64,000 nt of DNA from contig DUPL01000068.1 in the NCBI GenBank assembly GCA_012838385.1, positions 16,135 to 80,134 of the forward strand. Reading direction: 5' to 3'. The notes under the pieces are model-generated. The model did no database searches and was not told the origin of the DNA. It saw only the letters and a list, made by a program, of their open reading frames with translations. Every line of letters begins with the position of its first letter. The first letter of the stretch is position 1. Positions 45,334 through 53,936 of this stretch are shown piece by piece. The position numbers were made by a program, and so were the translations under genes. This stretch comes from Clostridiaceae bacterium (GTDB lineage: Bacteria; Bacillota; Clostridia; UBA1212; DUPL01).

Positions 45334-46124
45334 TATTGGATTGTAAGGTCATAGAGGATTTGCTGCCTCTATATTTGGACAATGTATGTTCTGACACAAG
45401 CAAACAACTGGTAGGAGAGCATTTAAAAGAATGTGAAGATTGTAGAAGGCTGATAAATACCACACAGGTGGTTGGTGTTCCGCACTTCGAACCGGAAAGA
45501 CCAGCAGTAGATAATGCAGTAAGAAAGGGTTTAAAAAGAATTCGTTTTCGCTGGTGGGCATCCATTCTGATCGTGATTATCATTGTACCAATGGTATTTC
45601 TCGGTTGGAACCAGTATCATGGACGTGGAGTTCATTTTACCAATATTTATGAACTGCAAATCGGTAATGCCTTTATGAAATATCTGGATGAAGGCAACTA
45701 TGAGAAAGCATATAGCTATATTGATATCGCAGGTTTGAAGCAGGAATGGTTGAAACGTTGGTTTGATGAAGAAAAGCTAAAAAATATTGAGGCGGACGGC
45801 CTTGCAAAATTCTGTGAATTAGGAGCCAAACTGGAGGAACACGGCGGTATTCAGGGCTATGAGTATGTGGGAATATCCCATTACGGTCATGATAACGACG
45901 GTACGCCTATCTATCAGATGATATTTAAAGTCAACTATGCAGGCAAAGAAACCTTGTTTGATATTATGGTTTCCAATGATGGCATCGAATATTTCAGCGG
46001 CAATGGAAGTTTCAAAACAGATCCGCTTGCACAATTTGCTATATGGAGTGAATATCTCTGGCAGGATTATGAAGGATGTTACTATGATCCTGATTTAAAT
46101 GAGTATGTTTACCCAAACAAATAG
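45330..46124 (+). CDS. Zinc-finger anti-sigma factor, membrane-bound
   Basis: A 264-residue protein. The N-terminal zf-HC2 anti-sigma domain has 'DCKVIEDLLPLYLDNVCS' and the zinc site 'VGEHLKECEDCRRLI' (His-xxx-Cys-xx-Cys). A single transmembrane helix (about residues 73-93, 'ASILIVIIIVPMVFLGW') leads to an extracytoplasmic domain of about 165 residues rich in Tyr, Gly and Glu ('YLDEGNYEKAYSYIDI' suggests an NTF2/DUF3887-like fold). It should hold the ECF factor at the membrane until a surface signal. AGGAGG lies within the sigma gene. Confidence 0.88.
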   Translation: MILDCKVIEDLLPLYLDNVCSDTSKQLVGEHLKECEDCRRLINTTQVVGVPHFEPERPAVDNAVRKGLKRIRFRWWASILIVIIIVPMVFLGWNQYHGRGVHFTNIYELQIGNAFMKYLDEGNYEKAYSYIDIAGLKQEWLKRWFDEEKLKNIEADGLAKFCELGAKLEEHGGIQGYEYVGISHYGHDNDGTPIYQMIFKVNYAGKETLFDIMVSNDGIEYFSGNGSFKTDPLAQFAIWSEYLWQDYEGCYYDPDLNEYVYPNK

Positions 46125-46137
46125 TTGTTAATCAAGG

Positions 46138-46162
46138 GCAAATCCATTGGGTTTGCTTTTTT
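46138..46162 (+). terminator. Terminator after the anti-sigma gene
   Basis: An 8-bp stem GCAAATCC / GGGTTTGC (one wobble pair) followed by six T residues, just reaching the stop of the convergent rarA. Confidence 0.8.
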
Positions 46163-47474
46163 ATTTATCTCTGTTTCTCTTTTTCATTTCATCTACCCAT
46201 TTCAGGTAGTCAGAAACTCTTTTTTCATAGCCGTTAAACGTAGGCTTATAGTATATTGTTCCTCTCATAATATCGGGAAGGAATTCCAAATCTGCCACAT
46301 TGCCTTCGTAATCATGGGCGTATTTGTAGCCTTCACCATATCCAATATCCTTCAATCCTTCAGCAACAGGATTTCTAAGATAATATGGAACCTCTCCAGT
46401 ATCTTTTTTAGAAACATCATCCATTGCCTTGTTTATCGCCATATATGCCGCATTTGACTTGGGACTTGCAGCCACAGTAATTGCAGCATGTGCAAGAATA
46501 ATTCTTGCTTCAGGCATGCCAATCATGCGAACTGCTTCAGCTGCAGCGGTTGCGACCAGCAGCGCAGTAGGATTTGCAAGACCCACATCCTCGGATGCAC
46601 AAATGACAATTCTTCTGGCAAGGAAGTTTATATCCTCTCCAGCATATAAAGCTCTTGCCAGATAGAACACCGCCGCATCAGGATCACTGCCTCTCATGGA
46701 TTTTATAAAAGCACTTATGTTGTTGTAGTGCTCCTCTCCAGACTTGTCAAACTTTATAGTCCTTTTTTGCATGCATTCACTAATTATATCCAAAGATATA
46801 TTAAAGCCTTGGGTCATGTCGGTCTCCGTACTTAAAACCGCCAGTTCAAGAGCGTTTAAAGCAACTCTGGCATCGCCGTTGCAGTTGTTTGCAATGAATT
46901 CAAGGGCTTCATCATCTATTGTTATATTTAACCCCTTGTATCCTTTGGGACTTGTCAGTGCGTTGTTAATTATATCCTTTATGTCATTAGGTTCCAGAGG
47001 TTTGAGCTCAAACACAACAGACCTTGATATTAGTGCCTTGTTCACCTCAAAGTATGGATTCTCGGTAGTTGCACCTATTAATATGATAACGCCTTCCTCC
47101 ACATAGGGAAGAAGGGCATCCTGTTGGGCTTTGTTGAACCTGTGTATCTCATCTACGAATAGAACCGTGCGGCCGGACGGATTCAGCAGCTGGTTCTGAG
47201 TTTCCTTAACAATATCCTTAATATCTGCTATCCCTGATGAAACGGCATTCAGTTTTCTAAAACCCGTTTTTGTGGTTTGTGCAATGATTCTTGCAAGGGA
47301 TGTCTTTCCTGTACCGGGAGGTCCGAAAAAAATAAGAGATGAAAGCCTGTCCGACTTAATCATTCGGTATAACAGTTTTCCCGGTGCAAGAATATGCTTC
47401 TGACCGTAGAATTCTTCCAGGGTAGAAGGACACATTCTGTATGCAAGCGGTTCCTTTTTGCTTTCATCCCACAT
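46161..47474 (-). CDS. rarA: Replication-associated recombination protein A (RarA/MgsA)
   Basis: A 437-residue AAA+ ATPase acting at stalled replication forks. N-terminal 'PLAYRMCPSTLEEFYGQKHI', Walker A 'FFGPPGTGKTSLARII', Walker B 'LFVDEIHRFNKAQQDALLP', sensor 1 'LIGATTENPYFEVN', and the C-terminal tetramerisation domain with 'SMRGSDPDAAVFYLARAL' and 'YGEGYKYAHDYEGNV'. Length is typical. Nearby GGAGGAATT is the ribosome binding site. It may be co-transcribed with glyA upstream (20 nt gap). Confidence 0.96.
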   Translation of the reverse strand: MWDESKKEPLAYRMCPSTLEEFYGQKHILAPGKLLYRMIKSDRLSSLIFFGPPGTGKTSLARIIAQTTKTGFRKLNAVSSGIADIKDIVKETQNQLLNPSGRTVLFVDEIHRFNKAQQDALLPYVEEGVIILIGATTENPYFEVNKALISRSVVFELKPLEPNDIKDIINNALTSPKGYKGLNITIDDEALEFIANNCNGDARVALNALELAVLSTETDMTQGFNISLDIISECMQKRTIKFDKSGEEHYNNISAFIKSMRGSDPDAAVFYLARALYAGEDINFLARRIVICASEDVGLANPTALLVATAAAEAVRMIGMPEARIILAHAAITVAASPKSNAAYMAINKAMDDVSKKDTGEVPYYLRNPVAEGLKDIGYGEGYKYAHDYEGNVADLEFLPDIMRGTIYYKPTFNGYEKRVSDYLKWVDEMKKRNRDK

Positions 47475-47494
47475 TTCAATTCCTCCAATTATTA

Positions 47495-48733
47495 TTATTC
47501 ATAAAGTGGATATTTTCCAACCAGCGCATCCACACGCTTAATTACTTCCTCTTTGTTCCTGTCAAAATCTGAAAGAGTTAGAGAAATAAGTTCTGCTATC
47601 TCAGTCATGTCTTCCTCAACCATGCCTCTAGCAGTAACAGCAGGTGTTCCAAGTCTTATGCCGCTGGTTACAAAAGGACTTTGCGTATCAAATGGTATTC
47701 CGTTTTTGTTGCAGGTAATGTTAACCTGATCAAGCATATGCTGTGCTTCTTTTCCAGTTATGTTCTTGTTTGTAAGGTCAACCAGCATCAGATGGTTGTC
47801 GGTGCCTCCACTAACAAGCTCAAAACCACGATTCATAAGTTCTTCAGCCAGCTTTTTTGCGTTCTTAACAATCTGTTTCTGATATTCCTTGAATTCAGGC
47901 TGGAGAACTTCCTTTAAACCAACTGCCTTTGCAGCAATTACATGCATAAGCGGTCCACCCTGTATTCCTGGGAAAACGGCCTTGTCTATGGCTTTTGCAA
48001 ACTCTTCGTCACAGAGAATCATTCCGCCTCTTGGTCCGCGCAATGTCTTGTGTGTTGTGGTTGTGACGAAATGAGCCTTCCCAACAGGGGATGGATGCAA
48101 ACCTGCAGCAACCAATCCAGCTATATGAGCCATGTCAACCATCAGATATGCGCCAACCTCGTCAGCAATTTCTCTGAACTTGTCAAAATCTATTGTTCTT
48201 GGATATGCGCTTGCTCCCGCAATTATAAGTTTGGGTTTGCACTCATGTGCAATCTTGCGAACTTCTTCATAATCGATTTGCATGTCATTCTGACTTACTC
48301 CGTATGGTACAATATTGAACCACTTGCCGGACATGTTAACAGGACTGCCGTGTGTAAGATGTCCTCCATGGCTGAGATTCATACCGAGTACCGTATCACC
48401 AGGCTCCAATACAGCAAAGAACACCGCCATGTTCGCCTGGGCTCCGGAGTGAGGCTGCACATTAACGTGCTGGGCACCAAATATCTCTTTGGCTCTGTTG
48501 ATTGCAAGGGTTTCCACAATATCAACGTATTCGCAGCCACCGTAGTACCTTTTTGAAGGATATCCTTCAGCATACTTGTTGGTGAGCGGACTACCCATGG
48601 CTTCAAGAACTGCCTTGCTTACAAAGTTTTCCGATGCAATAAGTTCGATCTTGTTTCTTTGTCTATTTATCTCCAGATCTATTGCGTCTGATACTTCCTT
48701 GTCTACACGTCTCAAATTGTCAAAATTGCACAT
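47495..48733 (-). CDS. glyA: Serine hydroxymethyltransferase
   Basis: A 412-residue PLP enzyme interconverting serine and glycine with tetrahydrofolate. '[20 protein letters not shown]', '[20 protein letters not shown]', '[12 protein letters not shown]', '[18 protein letters not shown]' and the PLP-lysine region '[13 protein letters not shown]' are all standard. ATG 48733 has GGAGG eight bases upstream; a longer frame would begin on the promoter -10 box. Promoter at 48797-48769. Confidence 0.98.
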   Translation of the reverse strand: MCNFDNLRRVDKEVSDAIDLEINRQRNKIELIASENFVSKAVLEAMGSPLTNKYAEGYPSKRYYGGCEYVDIVETLAINRAKEIFGAQHVNVQPHSGAQANMAVFFAVLEPGDTVLGMNLSHGGHLTHGSPVNMSGKWFNIVPYGVSQNDMQIDYEEVRKIAHECKPKLIIAGASAYPRTIDFDKFREIADEVGAYLMVDMAHIAGLVAAGLHPSPVGKAHFVTTTTHKTLRGPRGGMILCDEEFAKAIDKAVFPGIQGGPLMHVIAAKAVGLKEVLQPEFKEYQKQIVKNAKKLAEELMNRGFELVSGGTDNHLMLVDLTNKNITGKEAQHMLDQVNITCNKNGIPFDTQSPFVTSGIRLGTPAVTARGMVEEDMTEIAELISLTLSDFDRNKEEVIKRVDALVGKYPLYE

Positions 48734-48768
48734 AAATACTGCCTCCAATATTAAAAAATTTCCATTCA

Positions 48769-48797
48769 ATTATATATGCTGGCTTGTCCCAAGTCAA
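48769..48797 (-). promoter_or_regulatory. Sigma-A promoter for glyA
   Basis: Minus-strand TTGACT (48797-48792) and TATAAT (48774-48769), 17 bp apart. Confidence 0.82.
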
Positions 48798-48803
48798 TTA
48801 TTA

Positions 48804-48832
48804 TTGATGGACAATATGCTTTGTGATATAAT
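48804..48832 (+). promoter_or_regulatory. Sigma-A promoter for xerC
   Basis: TTGATG (48804-48809) and TATAAT (48827-48832), 17 bp apart. It is back to back with the glyA promoter, six bases between the -35 boxes. Confidence 0.78.
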
Positions 48833-48859
48833 GGAAAGGAATAAAGGAGAGAGTTTTAC

Positions 48860-49852
48860 ATGAGTAAATTTCCGGAAAACATGCTACCTTATTACGCAGA
48901 GGACTTTCTTGATTACATTGACAGCATACAGAACAAATCTGCAAATACTATAAAAGAATACTATTATGATTTGCTTCTTTTTTTCAGATTTTTAAAGAAA
49001 AGAAGAGGCTTTCTTGAAAAGGAGGAAACCATTGAGGACGCCAGTGTAAACAATATATCCCTTGATCTGTTAAACAGCGTCAGGCTCAATGATTTTTATG
49101 CCTTTTTAAGCTATTTAAGTTCAGAAAGACAAGCATCTCCCTCCACCCGTTCCAGAAAGGTGGCAACACTGCGCTCTTTCTTTAAATATTGCCATACAAA
49201 GGCAAAGATTATTGAATCAAACCCTGCAAATGAACTTGAATCACCTAAAATAGGGAGAAGGCTACCGAGGTATCTTGAACTTGAGGAGAGCATAAATCTT
49301 TTAAAAAGCATTGAAGGCAAGAACAAGGAAAGGGACTACTGCATGATACTTCTGTTCCTGAACTGTGGTCTTAGATTGTCAGAGCTGGTGTCTATTAACA
49401 TAGGAGACCTGCGCCAGGACAACACTCTGGTGGTAAGAGGAAAAGGTTCAAAGGAAAGGACCATCTACCTTACTGATTCCGTATCTGAAGCCATCGACAA
49501 TTACTTGATGGTAAGACCCCAGCCGAACGAAGGTCATGAAGATGCCTTGTTTCTCAGCGAAAGAAAAAACAGAATCAGCCCCAAAACCGTTGAGTATACT
49601 GTAAAGAAGTACATAAAAAAGGCAAATCTCGATCCTAAAAAATATTCAACTCACAAACTAAGACATACTGCTGCCACACTTATGTACCAGCATGGAGATG
49701 TGGACATACGCTCGCTACAGGAGATACTGGGGCATGAAAGCATAGCAACTACTGAGATATATACGCATGTAAGCAGCAAGAGGCTGAAGCAGGCAGTATC
49801 CAGCAATCCACTTTCAAACTTCAAGATTGATGAAGATGAAAACGAGAGTTGA
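48860..49852 (+). CDS. xerC: Tyrosine recombinase XerC-like
   Basis: A 330-residue tyrosine recombinase. The N-terminal SAM-like DNA-binding domain (about 10-130) includes 'FLDYIDSIQNKSANTIKEY' and 'SPSTRSRKVATLRSFFKY'. The catalytic domain has Arg in 'CGLRLSELVSI', Lys in 'VRGKGSKERTIYL', 'HKLRHTAATLMYQHG', 'ILGHESIATTEIYTHVS' with the Tyr nucleophile. Architecture and neighbours (glyA, rarA) fit chromosome-dimer resolution rather than a phage integrase, although the family cannot separate XerC from XerA/CodV by eye. Confidence 0.9.
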   Translation: MSKFPENMLPYYAEDFLDYIDSIQNKSANTIKEYYYDLLLFFRFLKKRRGFLEKEETIEDASVNNISLDLLNSVRLNDFYAFLSYLSSERQASPSTRSRKVATLRSFFKYCHTKAKIIESNPANELESPKIGRRLPRYLELEESINLLKSIEGKNKERDYCMILLFLNCGLRLSELVSINIGDLRQDNTLVVRGKGSKERTIYLTDSVSEAIDNYLMVRPQPNEGHEDALFLSERKNRISPKTVEYTVKKYIKKANLDPKKYSTHKLRHTAATLMYQHGDVDIRSLQEILGHESIATTEIYTHVSSKRLKQAVSSNPLSNFKIDEDENES

Positions 49853-49912
49853 CGGAAATCAGGAAATATATATACTATACTAGTACCTAATATTTTGAAA
49901 GGTGAAAGAAGA

Positions 49913-50872
49913 ATGGACAATCTAAGAAGATTTGTTATTGTAATTACTATATTTCTTTTCTTTGCCACTTCCGTATGTGGTTTTTTGCTTGCATTGGGCT
50001 ATAGTGGTATATCGAAAGAAAAGGAAACCACTATTGATATAGATGCAGATCCGTATAAACCGGATGACGATCAACCTACAAGTTTCAAAGGCAACATTCT
50101 TGTAATCGTAGGGGAGAAGTCAAGACCGGAAACGGATTTGTTGTTTGTTGTAAATTACGACTCAAATCACAACCAACTGTCTTTTTTATACATTCCTAAA
50201 GACTTGAAATATACTGATCCAATAATAAAGGAAACAAACTCAATTGGAAGCTACTATTCAAAGAATAGTGCCGAAAAGACGGCAACGTTGGTTTCCTCGA
50301 TTCTGGATATAAACATTCCATATTACATTAATCTTAACGACAATGCTTTTGCCAGGATGATTAACATGTTTGAAGCAGTAAACTTCAACATGCCCATCAG
50401 TATAAAGTACAAGGATGCATATTATGATATAGATATTAAGAAGAATGAAAACGTTTTTGATGGAACAATGGCACTAAAACTTATCCAGTTTTACAAGACT
50501 GAGGATGATACGTACACAAACACAATGCTTAACTATTACAATGGTAAGGATACAAGCAGGATTAGAATGGCATCGAATTTCTTAAATGCTTTTGTATCAC
50601 AGAAATTCGGCGAGCAATACAAAGATCAGTATTTTGATTTGTTCAAGCTGCTTTTGCCTGAATGCGAGACAAATATTACTGAAAGTGTTTTGAGGTCAAT
50701 GACTGCAAAGCTTGACAAGATAAATCATGATATATCAAGATCCTATATGATAACAGGAAAGGAAACTATTAGTACAAAATATTATATTGAGTTTGATAAT
50801 CTGTTCTTGGATTTCACTTCAGGACTGAATGTCAGCTCAAGACAGGTCCTTGATACAAGATTTGTATCATAA
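49913..50872 (+). CDS. Divergent LCP (LytR-CpsA-Psr)-like membrane protein
   Basis: A 319-residue protein; ATG 49913 follows AAAGGTGAAAGA. One N-terminal membrane helix (about residues 6-26) is followed by a short acidic linker and an extracytoplasmic domain with 'NILVIVGEKSRPETDLLFVV', 'FLYIPKDLKY', 'YYINLNDNAFARMINMF', 'DGTMALKLIQFYKTEDD' and 'RIRMASNFLNAF'. These follow the LCP order, in which wall teichoic acid or capsule is ligated to peptidoglycan, but the usual Ser/Pro-Arg-Asp is Ile-Pro-Lys-Asp. Activity may be altered. Confidence 0.7.
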   Translation: MDNLRRFVIVITIFLFFATSVCGFLLALGYSGISKEKETTIDIDADPYKPDDDQPTSFKGNILVIVGEKSRPETDLLFVVNYDSNHNQLSFLYIPKDLKYTDPIIKETNSIGSYYSKNSAEKTATLVSSILDINIPYYINLNDNAFARMINMFEAVNFNMPISIKYKDAYYDIDIKKNENVFDGTMALKLIQFYKTEDDTYTNTMLNYYNGKDTSRIRMASNFLNAFVSQKFGEQYKDQYFDLFKLLLPECETNITESVLRSMTAKLDKINHDISRSYMITGKETISTKYYIEFDNLFLDFTSGLNVSSRQVLDTRFVS

Positions 50873-50891
50873 TTAGGATATAATAGGAATA

Positions 50892-50926
50892 AAATGCAAC
50901 TCTTTGTTAAGGGTTGCATTTTCTTT
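50892..50926 (+). terminator. Terminator after the LCP-like gene
   Basis: Stem AAATGCAAC / GTTGCATTT (50892-50900, 50913-50921), loop of about 12 nt, then a T-rich tail. Confidence 0.78.
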
Positions 50927-50928
50927 AA

Positions 50929-50957
50929 TTGAAAATTCTGTATCAAAGTGCTATAAT
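50929..50957 (+). promoter_or_regulatory. Sigma-A promoter for the nifS-nifU-tyrS run
   Basis: TTGAAA (50929-50934) and TATAAT (50952-50957), 17 bp apart. Confidence 0.75.
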
Positions 50958-51015
50958 GAAGAATAAGTATTTTATTGAAATACTTAAATCCACAACAGAA
51001 AAGAGGTAAGCAAAC

Positions 51016-52188
51016 TTGTGTGAAAAACGAATATATTGCGATCACTCAGCAACCACACCGTTACATGAGGAAGTTTTGAACGAAATGCTTCCATTTTTTA
51101 GAACAAACTTTGGAAATGCTTCGAGTGTTTACAAAGAAGGGCGTGAGTCCAGAAAAGCAGTAGAGCTTGCAAGAGACAGAGTGGCGAATGCAATCGGTGC
51201 AGAACCGAATGAAATATATTTTACAAGCTCCGGAACGGAGTCTGACAATTGGGTGCTGAGAGGGATCAGCACGAAGAAAGGCAAACATATCATAACATCT
51301 TCCATAGAACATCCTGCAGTTCTTGAAACATGCAAGGACTTGGAGAAGAAAGGGTATGAAGTAACATACCTGCCTGTTGATGAAGATGGGCTTGTATCAC
51401 CACAAGAGGTCAAGGATGCGATAAGGGATGATACCATTTTGGTAAGCATTATGTTTGCCAACAATGAGATTGGAACAATCCAGCCTATAGCTGAAATAGG
51501 GGAAGTATGCAAAAACATGGGTGTTCCTTTCCATACCGACGCTGTTCAGGCTGTAGGAAATGTTCCCATTAATGTAAAGGAAATGAATATGGATTTCTTG
51601 TCAATGTCTGCCCATAAATTTTACGGACCAAAGGGAGTTGGCGCTCTTTATGTAAGGAAGGGACTTAGACTTGCCAACTTTTTAACCGGCGGACACCAGG
51701 AAAGAGGTAGAAGAGCTTCTACTGAGAACGTTCCTGGTATTGTGGGGCTCGGCAAGGCTATTGAAATTGCTACAAACGATATAGGGAATAAGGCTGAATA
51801 TCTCCGTAAAATGAGAGATAGAGCTATAGAACGTATTGAAAAGGAAATACCTTACGTCAAGCTGAATGGTCACAGGGAGAAGAGATTGCCCGGGCATGTC
51901 AATTTTTCATTCAGATATATTGAAGGTGAATCAATTCTTCTAATGCTTGATCTGAATGGTGTTGCCGCTTCCAGCGGGTCTGCGTGCTCTTCAGGTTCAC
52001 TTGACCCATCACATGTATTACTGGCTATAGGTCTTTCCCATGAAGTTGCTCATGGCTCCTTGAGACTTACATTTGGCCGTGAGAATACTTTGGAAGAGAT
52101 TGATTACGTTGTAGACAAATTGAAAGAAATAGTTGAAAGATTAAGGTTTATGTCACCTTTATATGAAGGAGTCGAAAAGGAGGTATAA
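51016..52188 (+). CDS. nifS: Cysteine desulfurase (NifS/IscS type)
   Basis: A 390-residue PLP enzyme that takes sulfur from cysteine for Fe-S cluster assembly. '[18 protein letters not shown]', '[14 protein letters not shown]', '[15 protein letters not shown]', the PLP lysine in '[18 protein letters not shown]' and the catalytic Cys in '[18 protein letters not shown]' with the longer loop of group I enzymes. The start is TTG 51016 with AAGAGGTAAG upstream. The scaffold gene follows after 2 nt. Confidence 0.96.
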   Translation: MCEKRIYCDHSATTPLHEEVLNEMLPFFRTNFGNASSVYKEGRESRKAVELARDRVANAIGAEPNEIYFTSSGTESDNWVLRGISTKKGKHIITSSIEHPAVLETCKDLEKKGYEVTYLPVDEDGLVSPQEVKDAIRDDTILVSIMFANNEIGTIQPIAEIGEVCKNMGVPFHTDAVQAVGNVPINVKEMNMDFLSMSAHKFYGPKGVGALYVRKGLRLANFLTGGHQERGRRASTENVPGIVGLGKAIEIATNDIGNKAEYLRKMRDRAIERIEKEIPYVKLNGHREKRLPGHVNFSFRYIEGESILLMLDLNGVAASSGSACSSGSLDPSHVLLAIGLSHEVAHGSLRLTFGRENTLEEIDYVVDKLKEIVERLRFMSPLYEGVEKEV

Positions 52189-52190
52189 AA

Positions 52191-52649
52191 ATGATGTACA
52201 GCGAAAAGGTCATTGATCATTTTTCAAACCCACGCAATGTAGGCGAGATACCCGATGCTGACGGAGTTGGAGAAGTTGGCAACGCAAAATGCGGGGACAT
52301 TATGAAAATGTATTTGAAAATAGTTGATGATGTAATAATAGATGTCAAGTTCAGAACCTTTGGCTGCGGTGCTGCTGTTGCTACCAGCAGTATTGCTACA
52401 GAAATGATTCTGGGCAAGACTGTTGACGAGGCTCTTCAGCTTACAAACAAGGCTGTTGCCGATGCACTGGGTGGATTGCCACCAGTCAAGATGCACTGCA
52501 GTCTGCTTGCTGAGGAAGCTGTAAAGGCTGCTATTCTTGACTATAAAAAGAGAAGAGGTCTTTTCATAGATGATTCGCTGGCTGTTTGTGAAGGATGTTG
52601 CGATGCATGCTACCACAAGCAGGACGATGAGGAAGTACACGAGGAATAA
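52191..52649 (+). CDS. nifU: IscU/NifU-type Fe-S scaffold with Cys-rich tail
   Basis: A 152-residue scaffold on which Fe-S clusters are built. The three ligand cysteines are in 'VGNAKCGDIMKM', 'RTFGCGAAVATSS' and 'PPVKMHCSLLAEEAV'. It lacks the LPPVK-adjacent features of proteobacterial IscU beyond 'LPPVK' itself. A tail of about 30 residues adds 'CEGCCDACYHK', four cysteines and a histidine, before an acidic end. This tail could bind a metal or a second cluster. GGAGG lies nine bases upstream within the nifS end. Confidence 0.94.
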   Translation: MMYSEKVIDHFSNPRNVGEIPDADGVGEVGNAKCGDIMKMYLKIVDDVIIDVKFRTFGCGAAVATSSIATEMILGKTVDEALQLTNKAVADALGGLPPVKMHCSLLAEEAVKAAILDYKKRRGLFIDDSLAVCEGCCDACYHKQDDEEVHEE

Positions 52650-52675
52650 CATAAACAATTGAACGGAGGTTTGAA

Positions 52676-53905
52676 ATGTCAAACGTTTATGACACTTTGG
52701 TCGAGCGAGAGATTATTGCACAATGTACAAACGAGGAAAAGGTAAGAGAGATTCTCGAAAATGAGAATGTATCTTTCTATATTGGTTTTGATCCTACTGC
52801 TGACAGTCTCCACATAGGGCATTTTGTTCAAATTATGGTAATGGTTCATATGCAGAGGGCAGGGCATAGGCCGATTGCTCTTGTTGGCGGAGGAACCGGT
52901 AAAATCGGGGATCCGTCCGGAAAAACCGACATGAGAAAAATGCTCACTGACGAGGAGCTTGCCCATAATGTGGAAAGCATTAAGAGCCAGTTGTCAAGAT
53001 TTCTTGACTTTGGTGAAGGAAAGGCAATAATGGTTAATAATGCCGACTGGTTACTTAAGTTGAACTATGTGGAATTTTTGAGAGATATTGGCGTTCATTT
53101 TTCGGTCAATAGAATGCTGGCTGCAGAATGCTTCAAACAAAGACTGGAGAAGGGACTCAATTTCATAGAGTTCAACTACATGCTCATGCAGAGCTACGAC
53201 TTTTTGAAACTGTATCAGGATTACGAATGCAGGTTTGAATTTGGAGGAGACGACCAATGGTCGAATATCATAGGTGGCGTTGAACTTATACGCAGGGTTG
53301 AAGGCGCTGAAGCATTTGGCGTCACATTCAAGCTGCTCACAAACAGCGAAGGTGTGAAAATGGGCAAGACTGTAAAAGGTGCAGTCTGGCTTGACAAGGA
53401 AAAGACACCACCATATGAGTTGTATCAGTATTTGCGCAATGTCGACGACGCAGATGTCATAAAATGTTTGAAAATGCTCACCTTCGTTCCTTTGGAAGAA
53501 ATAAGGGAAATGGAAAAGCTTGAAGGTAGTGAAATAAATCAGGCCAAGGTTAGACTAGCTTACGAAGTCACCAAAATGGTTCATGGAGAAGAGGAAGCAG
53601 AAAAGGCAAAGAGTGCTGCTGAATCCCTGTTTGGAGGAAGCAAGGACAGTGATAGCATTCCGTCAACTGAAATTGATGAAAGCTTCCTGACAGACGGCTC
53701 ATTGCCAATTCTGGATGCTCTTCTCGAATCTGGTCTGATACCTTCAAAAGCGGAAGGTAGACGACTTATAAAACAAGGCGGCGTTTATGTAAACGATGAA
53801 AAGGTGCCAAATTTTGATTATGCAATACCTACCGAACAGCTTGAAGGCGATGGAGTATTGATTAGAAAGGGCAAAAAGACATATCATCGCGTTTACGTAA
53901 ACTAA
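52676..53905 (+). CDS. tyrS: Tyrosyl-tRNA synthetase
   Basis: A 409-residue class I synthetase. '[15 protein letters not shown]' holds the HIGH motif, '[16 protein letters not shown]' the nucleotide loop, '[16 protein letters not shown]' and '[16 protein letters not shown]' the tyrosine pocket. The second signature reads '[15 protein letters not shown]' (KMGKT instead of KMSKS, common in this branch). A C-terminal S4 RNA-binding domain carries '[20 protein letters not shown]'. Only 26 nt separate it from nifU, so no T-box leader fits and it is probably in the nifS operon. Confidence 0.96.
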   Translation: MSNVYDTLVEREIIAQCTNEEKVREILENENVSFYIGFDPTADSLHIGHFVQIMVMVHMQRAGHRPIALVGGGTGKIGDPSGKTDMRKMLTDEELAHNVESIKSQLSRFLDFGEGKAIMVNNADWLLKLNYVEFLRDIGVHFSVNRMLAAECFKQRLEKGLNFIEFNYMLMQSYDFLKLYQDYECRFEFGGDDQWSNIIGGVELIRRVEGAEAFGVTFKLLTNSEGVKMGKTVKGAVWLDKEKTPPYELYQYLRNVDDADVIKCLKMLTFVPLEEIREMEKLEGSEINQAKVRLAYEVTKMVHGEEEAEKAKSAAESLFGGSKDSDSIPSTEIDESFLTDGSLPILDALLESGLIPSKAEGRRLIKQGGVYVNDEKVPNFDYAIPTEQLEGDGVLIRKGKKTYHRVYVN

Positions 53906-53936
53906 AAAACTTAATATAAAGGAGAATCTATCGATA

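Noticed and set aside
48860..49852. Phage or genomic-island integrase
   Set aside because: Size, domain layout and housekeeping neighbours (glyA, rarA) fit XerC; no attachment-site repeat or phage genes are nearby.
52650..52675. T-box riboswitch for tyrS
   Set aside because: Only 26 bases separate nifU from tyrS, which is too short for a T-box leader.
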